NCBI GenBank assembly: GCA_007922195.1
Contig: ML682024.1
Coordinates: 8,966,579 to 9,030,578, forward strand
DNA from: Podocnemis expansa
Lineage: Eukaryota > Chordata > Testudines > Podocnemididae
Reading direction: 5' to 3'
Length of the DNA stretch: 64,000 nt
In this document: positions 43,280-54,156 of the stretch, in pieces
Layout: the number at the start of each line of letters is the position of its first letter
Position numbering within the stretch: the stretch's first letter is position 1
Notes under the pieces: model-generated
The model's input: the letters and a program-made list of their open reading frames with translations, nothing else
What the model was told of the DNA's origin: nothing
Database searches by the model: none
Translations under genes and position numbers: made by a program

Positions 43280-45426
43280 GTGAAGGGCCAGCACTGCAGA
43301 AAACATACACCAGACATTGGCTGGCCTGACCCACTCCGCTCCCAGGCAGGGCACTCACCCAGGCAGCTCTGCCTCCTGCCCACTCTGGCACTAGGAATTC
43401 CCATCCTTGGGATGTGTTGGGCATCCATCCCCATTTTGTCCCTTTGAGGATTCTCTGACCACCCACTGGTGCAGATGGCCCCTGATTCCAGTGCAGGGTG
43501 AGCCTGCAGCAAAGCAGGTCATATCTGAGCTAACTGCAGTGGAGGGCCAGATTTTGGTGTTTGTAGGCCCTAGGCAGTTTTACTTTGAAATGTGTAAAAA
43601 GAGGGGTAAACACCAACTGAATTACATCAATTGACATGATGCACTTTAAACTATTCTAGTGCTAAAACACATGATTTTCCTTATTTTTCCTTTTTTTCCT
43701 CTGCTTTTTAAGTTTTTTCCCTCCTTCGTAGGCCCTAAAAATTTCGTATGTCCTAGGCACTGTGCCTAATGGGAAATCTGGCACTGCTGCAGTGGTACCC
43801 ACACTTCAGAAGAGGGCCTGGCTCTGTGCCAGCTGCAACCTTGGAGAACACAGCAGGTGAGTGACCCTGCATTCTTCACAGAACAACATTCCTCTCCTGC
43901 CGTCTGGCCCAGTGTGCAGCTGTGTCACCCCAATTCTCCATTCCTGGGCCATGACTTACTCCAATTTGCTGCATGAACCCCTACTCAGAGGTCAGCTCAT
44001 GCCCAGCCTCCTGCATGTAAATAGCTCCTTACCCAGTGGAGGACCTTCTGGCCAGTCACTTATGGGGTTGACCCCAAGCAACACCCCCAGTCCCAGATGC
44101 AACCCTGGGAATTACTGTCTTGCAGGGTTTAGTACTGCCTGCTGCCCCATGTAAGCTCATTTACACTTATTTGTCTGTCAGTTTATCAAAGACTTTCCTG
44201 CGCACCAACTCTGTCCCTCTGAATGAAGTTTCTGCACACATTCATTCCACATGCACTGCTTTAGGTAAAACAAATAAGTTTAATGATGACTGTAACAGAT
44301 TACTGACTACAGTACAATTTTAAGTGATGCTAACTCAGAATAATATAAATCAAAAGATTATTAGCATCATCTTTGCAGCCAGGCATTCACCTCCAGAAGG
44401 TACTCTGCAATTTTTAGCCCTGTGGCACACACTCTCGGACTCGCAGCTCTAGGCTTTTGTTCAGGGTAGATGTGCTCTTTGTCTCCGTTTTTTGGTCTAT
44501 GCCCCAGGTGAGTATGTATCTCTGTGGTATTAGAAATGTAAGCCAACTTGGAGTTTGTAAATGGAGAGAGGCTACATCTTTCTAAGCCCTGCTCTCACTC
44601 AACCAGATGTTAGGGGAGTAATGCAGAGATCTCTGGGGGAGGGTCTCTGGGAGGGACTGTGCAGGTGCTCAGACGAGATGGTCACATTGGTTCCCTTTGT
44701 CTTTTAAAGGTAACCTCATGAGAATAGATGACAAAGAGAGAGAGAAGGAGGCAGGTTAATGTGAGGACAAAAATAGTGTTGTGTGAGGGAGTTGTTCACT
44801 TCCACATCACAGTGTGTGATCAGTCCCCACACCACTGGGCAGCTAGCTGGGGTCAGGCTGAGAAGAGCTCACTGCTGTGTGTGGGGAGAGGTGGCTGTAC
44901 AGGAGATTCCAGCCAAACCCTGAAAGGTGTCCAGCTACGATTGGAGGACAATCCATTTATGCATGAATTATTCTGCAAAGTTGCCCTGCAAAACAGTTCT
45001 GCCTTGTACCCCTAACAACTTCCCTTGAGGCCTTCTCCTGTTTGGCTTCCCTTGGAAGCGCTCACCTCTATTCACAAGACTTTCCTCCCCACATGGTCCT
45101 TTGACCTTTTGCCCTAGTTCTCTCACTTGCTCAGTCACATCGATTATGGCTCCCCACATGCTCAGAGGTCCATTTTAGGCGTTCTTTCTCCCTTGCTTTT
45201 GTGATCTTCCCCCACTTGCAGGGCCTGATGCCCATCTTTCAGCAGGGACAACAGACTGTTCTGGAGTCCAGAATGGGGAAGGGGTTACAACTGGGGCAGG
45301 ATGGTCAAAAGTGGCTGGAGCTGGGGATGGAAAATGTGGTCAATGGAGACTAAGAAGGTGGTGAAGCCAGTGCTGTCCCATGGTAGGTGTTCTCTGACTA
45401 TGAAATTCACACCAGGTCCCATTTAA
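43280..45426. repeat. intergenic, partly segmental duplication
   Basis: 44.59-44.93 kb matches 21.29-21.54 plus 22.12-22.30 kb, and 44.94-45.40 kb matches 26.34-26.79 kb, in direct orientation. The stalk exon and about 3.8 kb between these pieces in the other copy are absent here. No gene found. Confidence 0.6.
43540..43785. mobile_element. possible small MITE
   Basis: AGGGCCAGATTT and AAATCTGGCACT form an inverted pair about 245 bp apart, and CTGCAGTGG flanks both sides, consistent with a hAT-like insertion and its TSD. Confidence 0.5.
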
Positions 45427-45432
45427 GTCCCT

Positions 45433-45839
45433 CTAAAGAATGTAATCAATACCTTTCTGTGCCAGCCTACCATGTTTTTTTGTTTTTCCCTCTCCCTGTG
45501 TTGTGCTGACATCCTTGACTTATTGTTTATTAAACCTGCCTAGATTGTGCTAACTTTTAACACTGTTTCTGTTGACTGTTATACGAGATTTTTCTTTTTT
45601 GATCCTGATTCCTTTTAGGGAACTGATATTAGTTTGTACCAATTAGAGAATGTTAGGTCTTGTTACAACTACCTATGTATATGCATGTATGTTAATGTAG
45701 CTGTTAAGCTATAAAAGTTTCTGTAATGCATCTCAGGGGCGGAGAACAGCATCTTGTCTGCTCTCCCCGCTGCAGTGTGTAAATAAACAATTAGCTGTTG
45801 GTTTTGCACTCAAGTTGGGTTCTGCTGTTTTCTTTGACA
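45433..45839 (+). repeat. 5' LTR of the provirus
   Basis: It carries a TATA box TATAAAA at 45710 and a polyadenylation signal AATAAA at 45782. It ends TTCTTTGACA, directly before the primer binding site. The same features recur in the 3' LTR. Confidence 0.85.
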
Positions 45840-45842
45840 GTT

Positions 45843-45862
45843 TTGGTGCTGAAACCCAGGAA
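45843..45862 (+). other. primer binding site, tRNA-Phe-like
   Basis: TGGTGCTGAAACCCAGGA, starting at 45844, matches 16 of 18 bases of the complement of the 3' end of vertebrate tRNA-Phe (established tRNA sequence). This places the provirus with phenylalanine-primed gamma-type ERVs. Confidence 0.7.
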
Positions 45863-46444
45863 CTCAGATGGCAACTACCTGGTGACTGCCCCAGCTGGTT
45901 TGCTCCCTGCCACACATTGACCGTGTCCAGGAAGGCGCCTCCACTTGCAACACTTGATCGCAGCCAGACTCCTCGGTGAGCGGACAGGGAGAGGCGGGGA
46001 GGCATTAAGGAGTCTGTATACCGGACATATTTGTCTGAGTACAAAGTCAACAGTTCTGGTAAGGATGCCTCATTGTCCTATTTGAAGAAATTGCCCAGGT
46101 TCTGTGTTTAGTCGACTCTGTTTGGAGCTGGGCTCCCTGTCTGGAAAAATGCCTGGGTTCTATGTTTAGTCAGTGCTGGTAGGAGCAGGCCTCCCTGGTT
46201 AAAGGATCCTGATTTGTGTGTATTTTAAATTTGGTGTGTGCAAGTGAGATGAATGCTCAATTGTGTTCCATTTGTATTCCCCTCCGCTGACCAGAGCTGG
46301 CCATTCACTGTTTCAGCCACACCAAGCCCACTGTGAACTTAACGGTAATGACCAGCAGACCTTAAAAGCAAGGGTTGCAGTGGACGGATTCATGCTCCAG
46401 CAGGAAGCGCATGCTGTAATTGTGAAGCAAGTGGTCTGAGAACA

Positions 46445-48073
46445 ATGGGGATAGGTGGAACTAAGATCGCAGCCCCACTTTTGGGCACCCCCAGCAATTA
46501 TATGTGCACTCATTGCGGGCCTGATTTTTGTTTTTTCTTGTCTAAACGGAATTGGTACACTACAGATGATGACATGCTGCAGTTCCCTCTTATTGGGAGC
46601 TTTGATAGAGAGAAGATATTGTATTTAAGGGGGCTTTAGAAGCCTTAGGTGCAAAACTCCCACAAAGACAATGGCAAGTATATTTTTTATGGTATGATGA
46701 GACCTTTAAGAGGGAAAAGGAGTCACTTATTGAAAGCAATTAGAAGCAGTTCAGAGCAGAGCAGTGCAGGGTTTATATCCCCATATACCTTATGCACAGA
46801 CAGTTAAGGAGGATAAGGAAAATAATCATAGCCCAGACATATTAGATATGTGTTGCCCTTTTCCACCACCTGGCGTAGAGCCTTCAGCACCACCTCCCAC
46901 AGAAGAGGGAGATAGAGGACTGGCTGAGTTACACAAAACTGAAGACAGGAGAGAGCAATCAGATGGTATGGGGGCAGGTCCGAGTGGCTCATCCAAGCGC
47001 CTAAGACCCACAGAGGCAGAGAGGTTGAAAGGCGGTCTATCTGAAGTCTTTAAGCCTAGCCATGATTACAGACAGATGCCACCACCTGGGGATGAGCCAG
47101 ATCTCAAACTGGCACCCCTACAACTAGTGCCTGGTCCTAATGGCTTAGTTCAGACCCATGTCCCTTGGAGCCTTACAGATCTGAAAAATCTGGTAAGAGG
47201 GTTTTCTAATATTTGAGAGGATCCGGGGAAATTTAAAAGAGGTTGAAATTACAAGAGGGTGCTATAATCCTAATTATGAAGATTTAAATCAATTGCTGAA
47301 CATGATTGTGCCTGATAAACTGCTCCAACAAATGAAGAATAAAGCAAATTGGCTTGCCACCAGCCCTGGCTCAGATGAAGAGGTGAAAGCTTGCAGACAG
47401 AGGCTAGTAGATGCCATCCTTACAGAGTGTCGCCCAAAACTTGATTAGCCAAAAATTTACTCTTGCAAACAAAAGGAAGGGGAAAACCCAGCAGATTATA
47501 TGGATAGACTGAAAGAAAACTTTTTAAAATATTCAGGCATCCCTGAGCCTGCAACTACGGCCCCTGGAGCAGTTGTAAATGCCTTTGTCAGTGGATTACT
47601 GCCTGACATTCAGGAGCAATTGAAAATTATTTGCATAGGGTGACAGCAAGAGCCATTGGATAGGCTGGTTGAGGTGGTAAATCATTGCCAAGAAAATCAA
47701 AAGAAGAAGAAGAAAGCCCTGGAAGCCCGCTTAATGCTAGCACAGCTAAAACAGGCAGAAGGCTGTGTTAGACCCCCCCAGCTGTGTGACTACTAGATGG
47801 GACAGAGGAAGGGGCCATCAAAGGGGCAGACCGATAAGTCGAGGACCAAATGGGGGTAATGATGTGTGCCATTATTGTAAGCAGCCTGGACACTGGAAAG
47901 CACAGTGCCCTAATAGACCACAGTCTCAGGCAGCTCAGATGCTAACTAGACACTCCTGGCCCCCACCTCCAGAGATGAGTGCAGTAAAGAATCAGCCTGC
48001 ATCTCAAGTGATGACAGCCCCAGAAACTTTTGCTCCCACAACTGTGCCAGTGTTTTACAATGATCAGTACTGA
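46445..48073 (+). pseudogene. ERV gag (matrix, capsid, one zinc knuckle)
   Basis: The first ATG at 46445 opens MGIGGTK, an N-myristoylation-type start as in gamma-retroviral matrix. It breaks at 46637 and resumes in another frame. A Pro-rich linker (FPPPGVEPSAPPP) precedes a capsid-like stretch at 47.1-47.7 kb. A single CX2CX4HX4C knuckle (CHYCKQPGHWKAQC) lies at about 47.86-47.91 kb. At least three frame changes or stops. One knuckle is usual for gamma-type gag. Confidence 0.8.
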
Positions 48074-48149
48074 CAAAGCCTAGAGACAACTCCCGGTTCA
48101 TCATTTCCAATGAGCATTTCTGTTGATCAAAGTGGGTCATATGTAGAGG

Positions 48150-48290
48150 TGTTATACAGAATACTTATGCTCCTCTTTGAATTGACACGGGAGCTACTTG
48201 ATCCACTCTTTGAGTGCAAGATTTCCCTGCTCTAAAACTTACTAAACAAACTGTGAAAGCTGTTGGGGTAGATAACCGAGTTGAAGAGTA
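48150..48290 (+). pseudogene. ERV protease remnant
   Basis: The active-site motif DTGAT is readable near 48.19 kb and is followed at once by an in-frame stop. The sequence then jumps directly into the RT catalytic region, so the rest of protease and the first part of RT are deleted. Confidence 0.65.
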
Positions 48291-48918
48291 TCCAATACAT
48301 GGATGACATTTTGCTAGCTTCAAAAGACCTAGAGAGTGCTGAAATGGACAGTATTTATTTTTTAACTGCTTTAGCCCTTACATAAAATATCCAGGGAAAA
48401 ACTTCAGTTTTGCAAAACAGAAGGGAAATATGTGGGACATATTTTTTCTAAGGGGAAAAGACAAATTCTACCCAGTAGAATCCAAGCTATACTGAAAATT
48501 CCCAAACCAGTTACACAGAAAAGTGTGTGCTTTCCTGGGACTAACTGGGTACTGCAGGCAGTGGATTTCTAATTATGCTGAAATTCCAAAGCCCCTTTAT
48601 GCACTCAGAAAGAAAGATGTGGAGGATCCAGTCCCTTGGTCACCTGAAGCAGAGGAAGCCTTTGTGCAGTTAAAGCAAGCTCTCAGTGCTGCACCCACTT
48701 TAGGACTGCCAGACTACAGGAAGCCGTTTATCCTGTATTGTCATGAGAGGAACAGGGTTGCGTCAGGGGTGCTAGTGCAAAGACACGGGACTCATATGAA
48801 ACCAGTGGCATACTATAGCACCCCCTTGGACAATGTAGCCCTCGGGTTTCCCCCATGTCTGCGTGCAGTGACAGCTACTGCCTTGCTAGCGGAACAGACT
48901 TCATCTATGGTGCTGTGA
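48290..48918 (+). pseudogene. ERV RT catalytic loop, thumb and connection
   Basis: YMDDILLAS (RT catalytic motif) appears at about 48.295 kb with no fingers or palm before it. Further on, FLGLTGYCRQWISNYAEIPK and PWSPEAEEAFVQLKQAL are gamma-type connection-domain signatures. At least one frameshift separates the two segments. Confidence 0.8.
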
Positions 48919-49169
48919 AATTTTGTTAATTAGAGTGCCTCATGCTGTAGTTGAACATTTGCTAAATGATAAGACTCAACATCTTTTAACTTCTCAGCTT
49001 ACTCGATATGAAGCTATTCTGCTGTCCTCCCCACATATTAGAATTGAAAAGGAGAGCGTGCTCAACCCTGCCACTTTATTACCTGTTCCTGGAGAAGGAG
49101 AGGACCATCTTTGTGAAGAAGTTCTGCAATATTTTGAAAAACCCAGATCTGACTTACGAGATACCCCCT

Positions 49170-49500
49170 TAACCAACCCAGACATTATTTACTACACAGA
49201 TGGCTCCTGTCAGCGATCACAGGGAGGTGAGCTGGTAGCTGGATATGCCGTGTGCACTTTGTATGAGGTGGTGGAAAATGGAATAATCATAGAGAGAAAA
49301 TCCACACAGGTAGCTGAACTGCTAGCCTTAAAAAGAGCTTGCAGATTAGCTGAAGGGAAATGGGCAAACATTTACACTGACTCTAGGTATGCCTTCGGGG
49401 TGGTGCAACTATCTAAAGAAGTAGCTATCATTCATTGTCTTGCTCATACAATGGGAAAAGATGAAACGAGTAAGGGTAATGCTTTAGCGGATGCAGCCAC
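49170..49500 (+). pseudogene. ERV RNase H
   Basis: The conserved acidic motifs are present: IIYYTDGSC, TQVAELLALKRAC and NIYTDSRYAFGVV, with the late motif GNALADAATKA. A region between SRYAFGVV and the end appears shortened. The reading frame 48923-49825 runs through this domain into integrase without a stop. Confidence 0.85.
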
Positions 49501-49639
49501 TAAAGCTGTTGTAACCCAGTCTCAGGCCGAACAGGCTGCTGTTTTGTTAGTTCAACAAGAAATGCCTCCTCCTGCTGAGGATTCCAATCAGGACCTTGGC
49601 ATAGCACAAGATCTGGCTCCAGAAAATGGAAAAGCAAAG

Positions 49640-50808
49640 TGGAGGAAGGCCGGGTGCACTTTGCACCCAGATAAAATATGGCGGGACAGGGACAGCCACC
49701 CTGTCGCGCCATTGAGCTTCCTGCCTAATCTGCTAATCACTTATCACAGTTTAGCACACATAGGCAAGGGAGCCATGGCCACCCTGATGGCCAAAGATTG
49801 GTATATTCTAAATCTGCACAGCTAGGGCAGCTCATTCTGTGCCTCTTGCCCTATTTGCCTGACTCATAATGTAGGGAAATCTGTAAAAAGCAGAGGAGCA
49901 GCACAACCCCCACCATGGGGTCCTTTTGTAAATATGCAAGTAGATTTTGTCCAATTACCTAAATGTAATGGATTTCAGTGTTTTTTAGTGATCATTTGTA
50001 TGTTTTTAGGCTGGGTGGAGGCTTACCCATGTCACAAGGCAGATGTTGCTGCAGTAGTCAAATGTTTGTTGAAAGAATTTATCCCAAGATTTGGGATACC
50101 TTTGGGTCTGAATTCGGATAGAGGGCCTCACTTCACTGGGAAAATTCTGGCAGAAATCTGTAGAGTCCTTGGCATACAACAACGGTTCCATTGCCCTTGT
50201 TACCCTGAAGCTTCTGGGAAAGTGGAAATAGTAAATGGGGTTTTAAAAGGAAGGCTAGCCAAGGTTTGTGATTCTACAGGATTAAAGTGGTTTGATGCTT
50301 TACCCATTGTACTAATGTCTCTAAGAGCAACTACTAATCAGAAAATTGGCTTATCTCCCCATGAGATACTAATGGGAAGGCCCATGCCCCTTTTGCAGGG
50401 ACCATACAGAACACCCTGAGATTTACAATTCACTCATGAGGCAATTAGTCAATATTGCCTAAAACTGACAAAAAATCTAAGCAAATTGTCATTGCAGGTC
50501 AAGGAAGCCTTACTAACATCCCTTGATCAAAAGTGTTACACCCTAGAGCCAGGAGACTGGGTGTATTTAAAACCCTATCGAAGGAAAAACGCCTTAGAGT
50601 CCTGGTGGAAGGGACCTTTCCAGGTACTTTTAACCACTCATACTGCAGTAAAACTTTAAGGAAAAAACCATCTGCATGCACACCTCACAGTGCAAGAAGA
50701 TTCCACCTCCACAGGGGGAGGTCTCCAAAACTGAAGGACTGGCGACCGTGCGGCCAGATTAACCATCACTCCGAAGGAGACAGAAGACTTCAGCCTTGCC
50801 CTGATTAG
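49640..50808 (+). pseudogene. ERV integrase
   Basis: The zinc-binding part shows H and H in HSLAHIGKG, then a stop at 49823, then C and C in CASCPIC. The catalytic core keeps D (QVDFVQLP), D (LNSDRGPHF) and E (ASGKVEIVN), the DDE triad in order. The C-terminal part has PGDWVYLKPY and ESWWKGPFQVLL in gamma-retroviral style. Two or more stops interrupt it. Confidence 0.85.
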
Positions 50809-50869
50809 TATTGAATAATTTATTTTAGTTTTGGCTTTAAAATTTTATAGTAATAATTTGTTAAGGGAT

Positions 50870-52432
50870 GGAGTTATTGAATAAGTTTATAGCTTTGTGT
50901 TGTCTTTCATGCTTGTTAAATGTCAGCAATTCTAATGTGTTTCTTAAGGTTTTGCTTCAGTACCCCCGTGATTTTAATGTAACAAACTGCTGGGCGTGCT
51001 CCCACTTTCGCATTCCCACCTAAGGGAGAATCCCTGCAATACTGGTTTCAGTCATAGAAGATGATATGGGCTGGTGAAACCCCTGTAAAATATTGCCACA
51101 TAAAAATAGAGAGAAAGAAAGAAAAAAGAATGTGTCAAAATACATGAGTCCTCAGTACTCCGTGCCTTGAGCAAGGGTACATTACATCTGTAATAAAACA
51201 GGACAGCCATCACTTGGACACTTCCTTAATTGCTCTCAAGTAATTTATAATGATTGTAAATCATGACCCTCTTGGTGGTTAAAGGGTTGGTATTCTGCCG
51301 CAGCAAGTCGTATTGTTTGCTGCGAGCCTGGTGTTACTGCCCTTGTAGGCCAATTTTGGGTCTATGAAAATAAGGCATAAAAACACTGGCCAGCCAACTG
51401 GAGTGGTGCCTGTTATCCAGCTTATTTAAAACCTGCAATTAGACATACCCTTGATTCTTTGAACTCCTTGTTCCCTGCCCACTTTAAACGGGAAATAAGT
51501 GAAATTCAGAGAGATTTTGGCATTGCCTTTCCCCTCTATGGAGTGGGCATAGCTATACAAGAAATTAGGTGAGTCTCTCGAATCTTAGAGGAAGTGGCAA
51601 ATGAGACAGTTACAGTCTTAGGCTGTGTTCACACACACGCATTATTTCGATACAAGTTGTGTCAAAACAACTTATATCGAAATAATGCCTTATTTCGAAA
51701 TAACTTAATTCGAATTAACAGTTTGTTAATTCGAATTAAGGAAAAAAGCTCAAAGTGAAATAGCAGGTTCAGGCAACAGTTATTTCGAAACAAGTCACTG
51801 TTGTTTCAAAACAACATGTTCAGACTGCATTGTTTCGAAACAATTGTTCTGAAACAAAGGTGTTTCGCTGCCAAATGGGGTTTAAGTTGTTTCGAAACAA
51901 CACTGTTGTTTCGAAACAACGGGTGCCGTTGTTTCAAAACAACCGTGCATCGTGTGAACAGGGTATTTCTTCTTTCAAAACAACAGAGGTTGTTTCGAAA
52001 TAAGAGTGCTGTGTGAACACAGCCTTAGATACTGTTAGTCAGGAAGTGAAACAGATTCGTCAAATGACCCTGCAAAATAGAATGGCTTTCATATTGGCCT
52101 CAAAAGGACAAACCTGTGCCCTAATTGGCAAGGAGTGTTGTACTTACATTCCAGACAATGATGATCAAATTTCACGGGCTCTAAACAAAATCCAGAAGGC
52201 TGCCAACACTTTGCATCAGGAAGAACCATGGGGATTATGGGCTTGGTTTGGATTTTTAGGATCAAAAATTATTTTATGGATTCCTAATCATAATAGGGGC
52301 CCTGATTTGTGGTTGCATTGTATTATTACTGGTCAAATATTTTTTGAGTTGTTTAATGAGGACTGTAAAAAAGAACTTAAAGCCAAAATACCAAGAGGAG
52401 CTATACACATTGTACACAGATATTATTAAGAG
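50870..52432 (+). pseudogene. ERV env remnant, split by a MITE
   Basis: A leader-like hydrophobic start near 50.88 kb and Cys/Trp-rich pieces of the surface unit are broken by stops. After a MITE insertion at 51621-52024 the transmembrane subunit resumes, with heptad-like sequence, an LQNRMAF motif and the gamma-type cysteine motif CX6CC (CALIGKECC). The sequence beyond continues to a stop at 52427-52429. The envelope is non-functional. The CX6CC class of TM subunit is shared by gamma-type and several domesticated envelopes. Confidence 0.75.
51621..52024. mobile_element. TTCGAA-palindrome MITE, copy 3, in ERV env
   Basis: Perfect TIRs GGCTGTGTTCACAC and GTGTGAACACAGCC; TSD TTA (51618-51620, 52025-52027). 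404 bp, aligned with copy 1 along its whole length, with the same order of TTCGAA palindromes. It separates the env heptad region from the upstream surface unit. Confidence 0.9.
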
Positions 52433-52644
52433 GCATCAAGAAACCAAAAGTGAGATCCAAGGGTTATTTAATTTGGAGATATAATGAGACTTTATAAGTC
52501 TCATGGGGGGGAGGGGGGAATTGTGAAAGAATTCCTTAACTGAGAACTGACCAGGTTGAGACATGAATGGTTTAACAGGCCTGAAAGAGAGAGGATTTAG
52601 AAGGAATGCACTCTAAGACAAATAAAAGTGCCATTAGAGATATG

Positions 52645-53109
52645 GGCTGTGTTCACACAGCCTCCTTATTTTGAAACAACAGAGGTTGTTTCGAAATAAG
52701 GTTTCAGCTGTTCACACAACACATGGTTGTTTTGGAACAATGGAAGCCGTTGTTCCGAAACAACCACGTTGTTTCGAAACAAGTAAAACCTAGTCCGTGG
52801 GTGAAACAACGTTGTTTTGCAACGGTTGTTTCGAAACAACGCCGTACGAACGTGTTGTTTCGGAACAAGATGTTCCGAAACAACAGTTCAAGGCGTGCCC
52901 CCTCAGCACCCTGGCCAGGGGACACCCCTCAGCACCCGCGGGCTTCAGCGCTGCCCAGCGCTGCTCCCCCCCCATGCCTGCAGCCCCCTGCGGAAGTGAA
53001 ATAGCATTTTGTTAATTCGAAATAAGTTGTTTTGAAATAAGCTTTATTTCGATATACGGTTGTTGTGAAACAACCATATCGAAATAACGGGCTGTGTGAG
53101 AACACAGCC
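52645..53109. mobile_element. TTCGAA-palindrome MITE, copy 4, with different core
   Basis: Ends GGCTGTGTTCACACAG and GTGAGAACACAGCC; TSD ATG (52642-52644, 53110-53112). The outer parts carry the same palindromes, several with TTCCGAA instead of TTCGAA. The centre (52.89-52.99 kb) is a GC-rich segment absent from copies 1 and 3. It is inserted between env and the 3' LTR. Confidence 0.85.
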
Positions 53110-53128
53110 ATGGTGAAGAACTGCAGAC

Positions 53129-53521
53129 CTAAAGAATGTAATCAATACCCTTCTATGCCAGCCTACCATGATTTTTTGTTTTTCCCTCTCCCTGTGTTGT
53201 GCTGACATCCTTGACTTATTGTTTATTAAACCTGCCTAGATTGTGTTAACTTTTAACACTGTTTCTCTTGACTGTTATGCAAGATTTTTCCCTTTTGACC
53301 CTGATTCCTTTTAGGGAACTGATATTAGTTTGTACCAATTAGAGAATGTTAGGGCTTGTTACATCTATGTATGTTAATGTAGCTGTTAAGCTATAAAAGT
53401 TTCTGTAATGCATCTCAGGGGTGGAGACGAGCATCTTATCTGCTCTCCCCGCTGCAGTGTGTAAATAAACAATTAGCTGTTGGTTTTGCACTCAAGTTGG
53501 GTTCTGCTGTTTTCTTTGACA
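53129..53521 (+). repeat. 3' LTR of the provirus
   Basis: TATAAAA at 53392 and AATAAA at 53464. It lacks a 14-bp stretch present in the 5' LTR around 45.68 kb. It lies 341 bp upstream of the Ig exon of receptor copy 3, in the same orientation. Confidence 0.85.
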
Positions 53522-53862
53522 ATCCCTAGCACCCTTTCCTACTCTCCGCCACATTAGCAGCAGTCCGTTCCCAAAGATCCCTGTCACTGCCTCAGGGAAT
53601 TGTTTGTAATTGCACAGGGAACCTTGTAAGTGCCCATGGGAACTGTGGGAAGAGAAGCCAAAATCATCAGACTCCACAATTCCATCCCCAGAACATGCCA
53701 GTCTCCCCAGGACTATCCCTTCATTTCTTCATGGATCCTGAACCTCTTGGCAGCTATGAGCTGCTTCAACAGCAGCCAGCTTCCTTTGTCAAACTGCTCC
53801 CTGGGCTGCCTCAGAGATGGATGCCACTGACAGCCCAACTGATGACTTTCACCCATTCCTAG

Positions 53863-54156
53863 GTGCTCTCCAGGCCCCCACCCTCTAACTCAACCAGACG
53901 CCATCCTAGCTGGGGGACTCTGTACTTCTCTTGTGCTCTGTGTTCTTCTGGGTCTCAGTCAGCCACATTGTATTCTGTAAGGATGGGGAGGCAGTTTCAT
54001 CCCAGATGGGCTTATTGGGGAAATACACCCATGACTACGTCCATGCGGCATCCAGGGGCAGCTTTGGGAATTACTTCTGTGGATATGAGACCAAGGACAG
54101 CGACAAATGAGTGATCAGATCGCAGCTCAACTCGGCTCAGCACCTCATCGTGACTG
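53863..54156 (+). pseudogene. Ig domain exon of receptor copy 3, with stops
   Basis: After an AG acceptor at 53861-53862 the phase-1 frame aligns with the copy 2 Ig exon. It has TAA where the family reads LYLN/LHLN, and TGA after KDSDK. The cysteines (LLLCSVF in the aligned frame and NYFCGYET) are retained, so copy 3 kept the Cys that copy 2 lost. The donor is lost (TGAGGG). Clear pseudogene. Confidence 0.8.

Larger units (their letters stand above)
45433..53521 (+). mobile_element. gamma-type endogenous retrovirus, full length but defective
   Basis: Two direct LTRs bound, in order, a primer binding site, gag, a protease remnant, pol without most of RT, integrase and an env remnant. Flanks GTCCCT (45427-45432) and ATCCCT (53522-53527) look like a near-identical TSD. 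By eye the LTRs differ at roughly 15 positions plus a 14-bp indel over about 390 bp, so the insertion is not recent. Stops, frameshifts, a large RT deletion and two later MITE insertions make it non-functional. Confidence 0.85.

Noticed and set aside
42589..43466. Long ORFs of 150-246 codons
   Set aside because: They consist mostly of undetermined residues across the 400-N gap.
52704..53111. CRISPR-like array of short repeats
   Set aside because: Repeats are palindromic, irregularly spaced and lie inside a transposon with TIRs and TSD in a eukaryotic genome.
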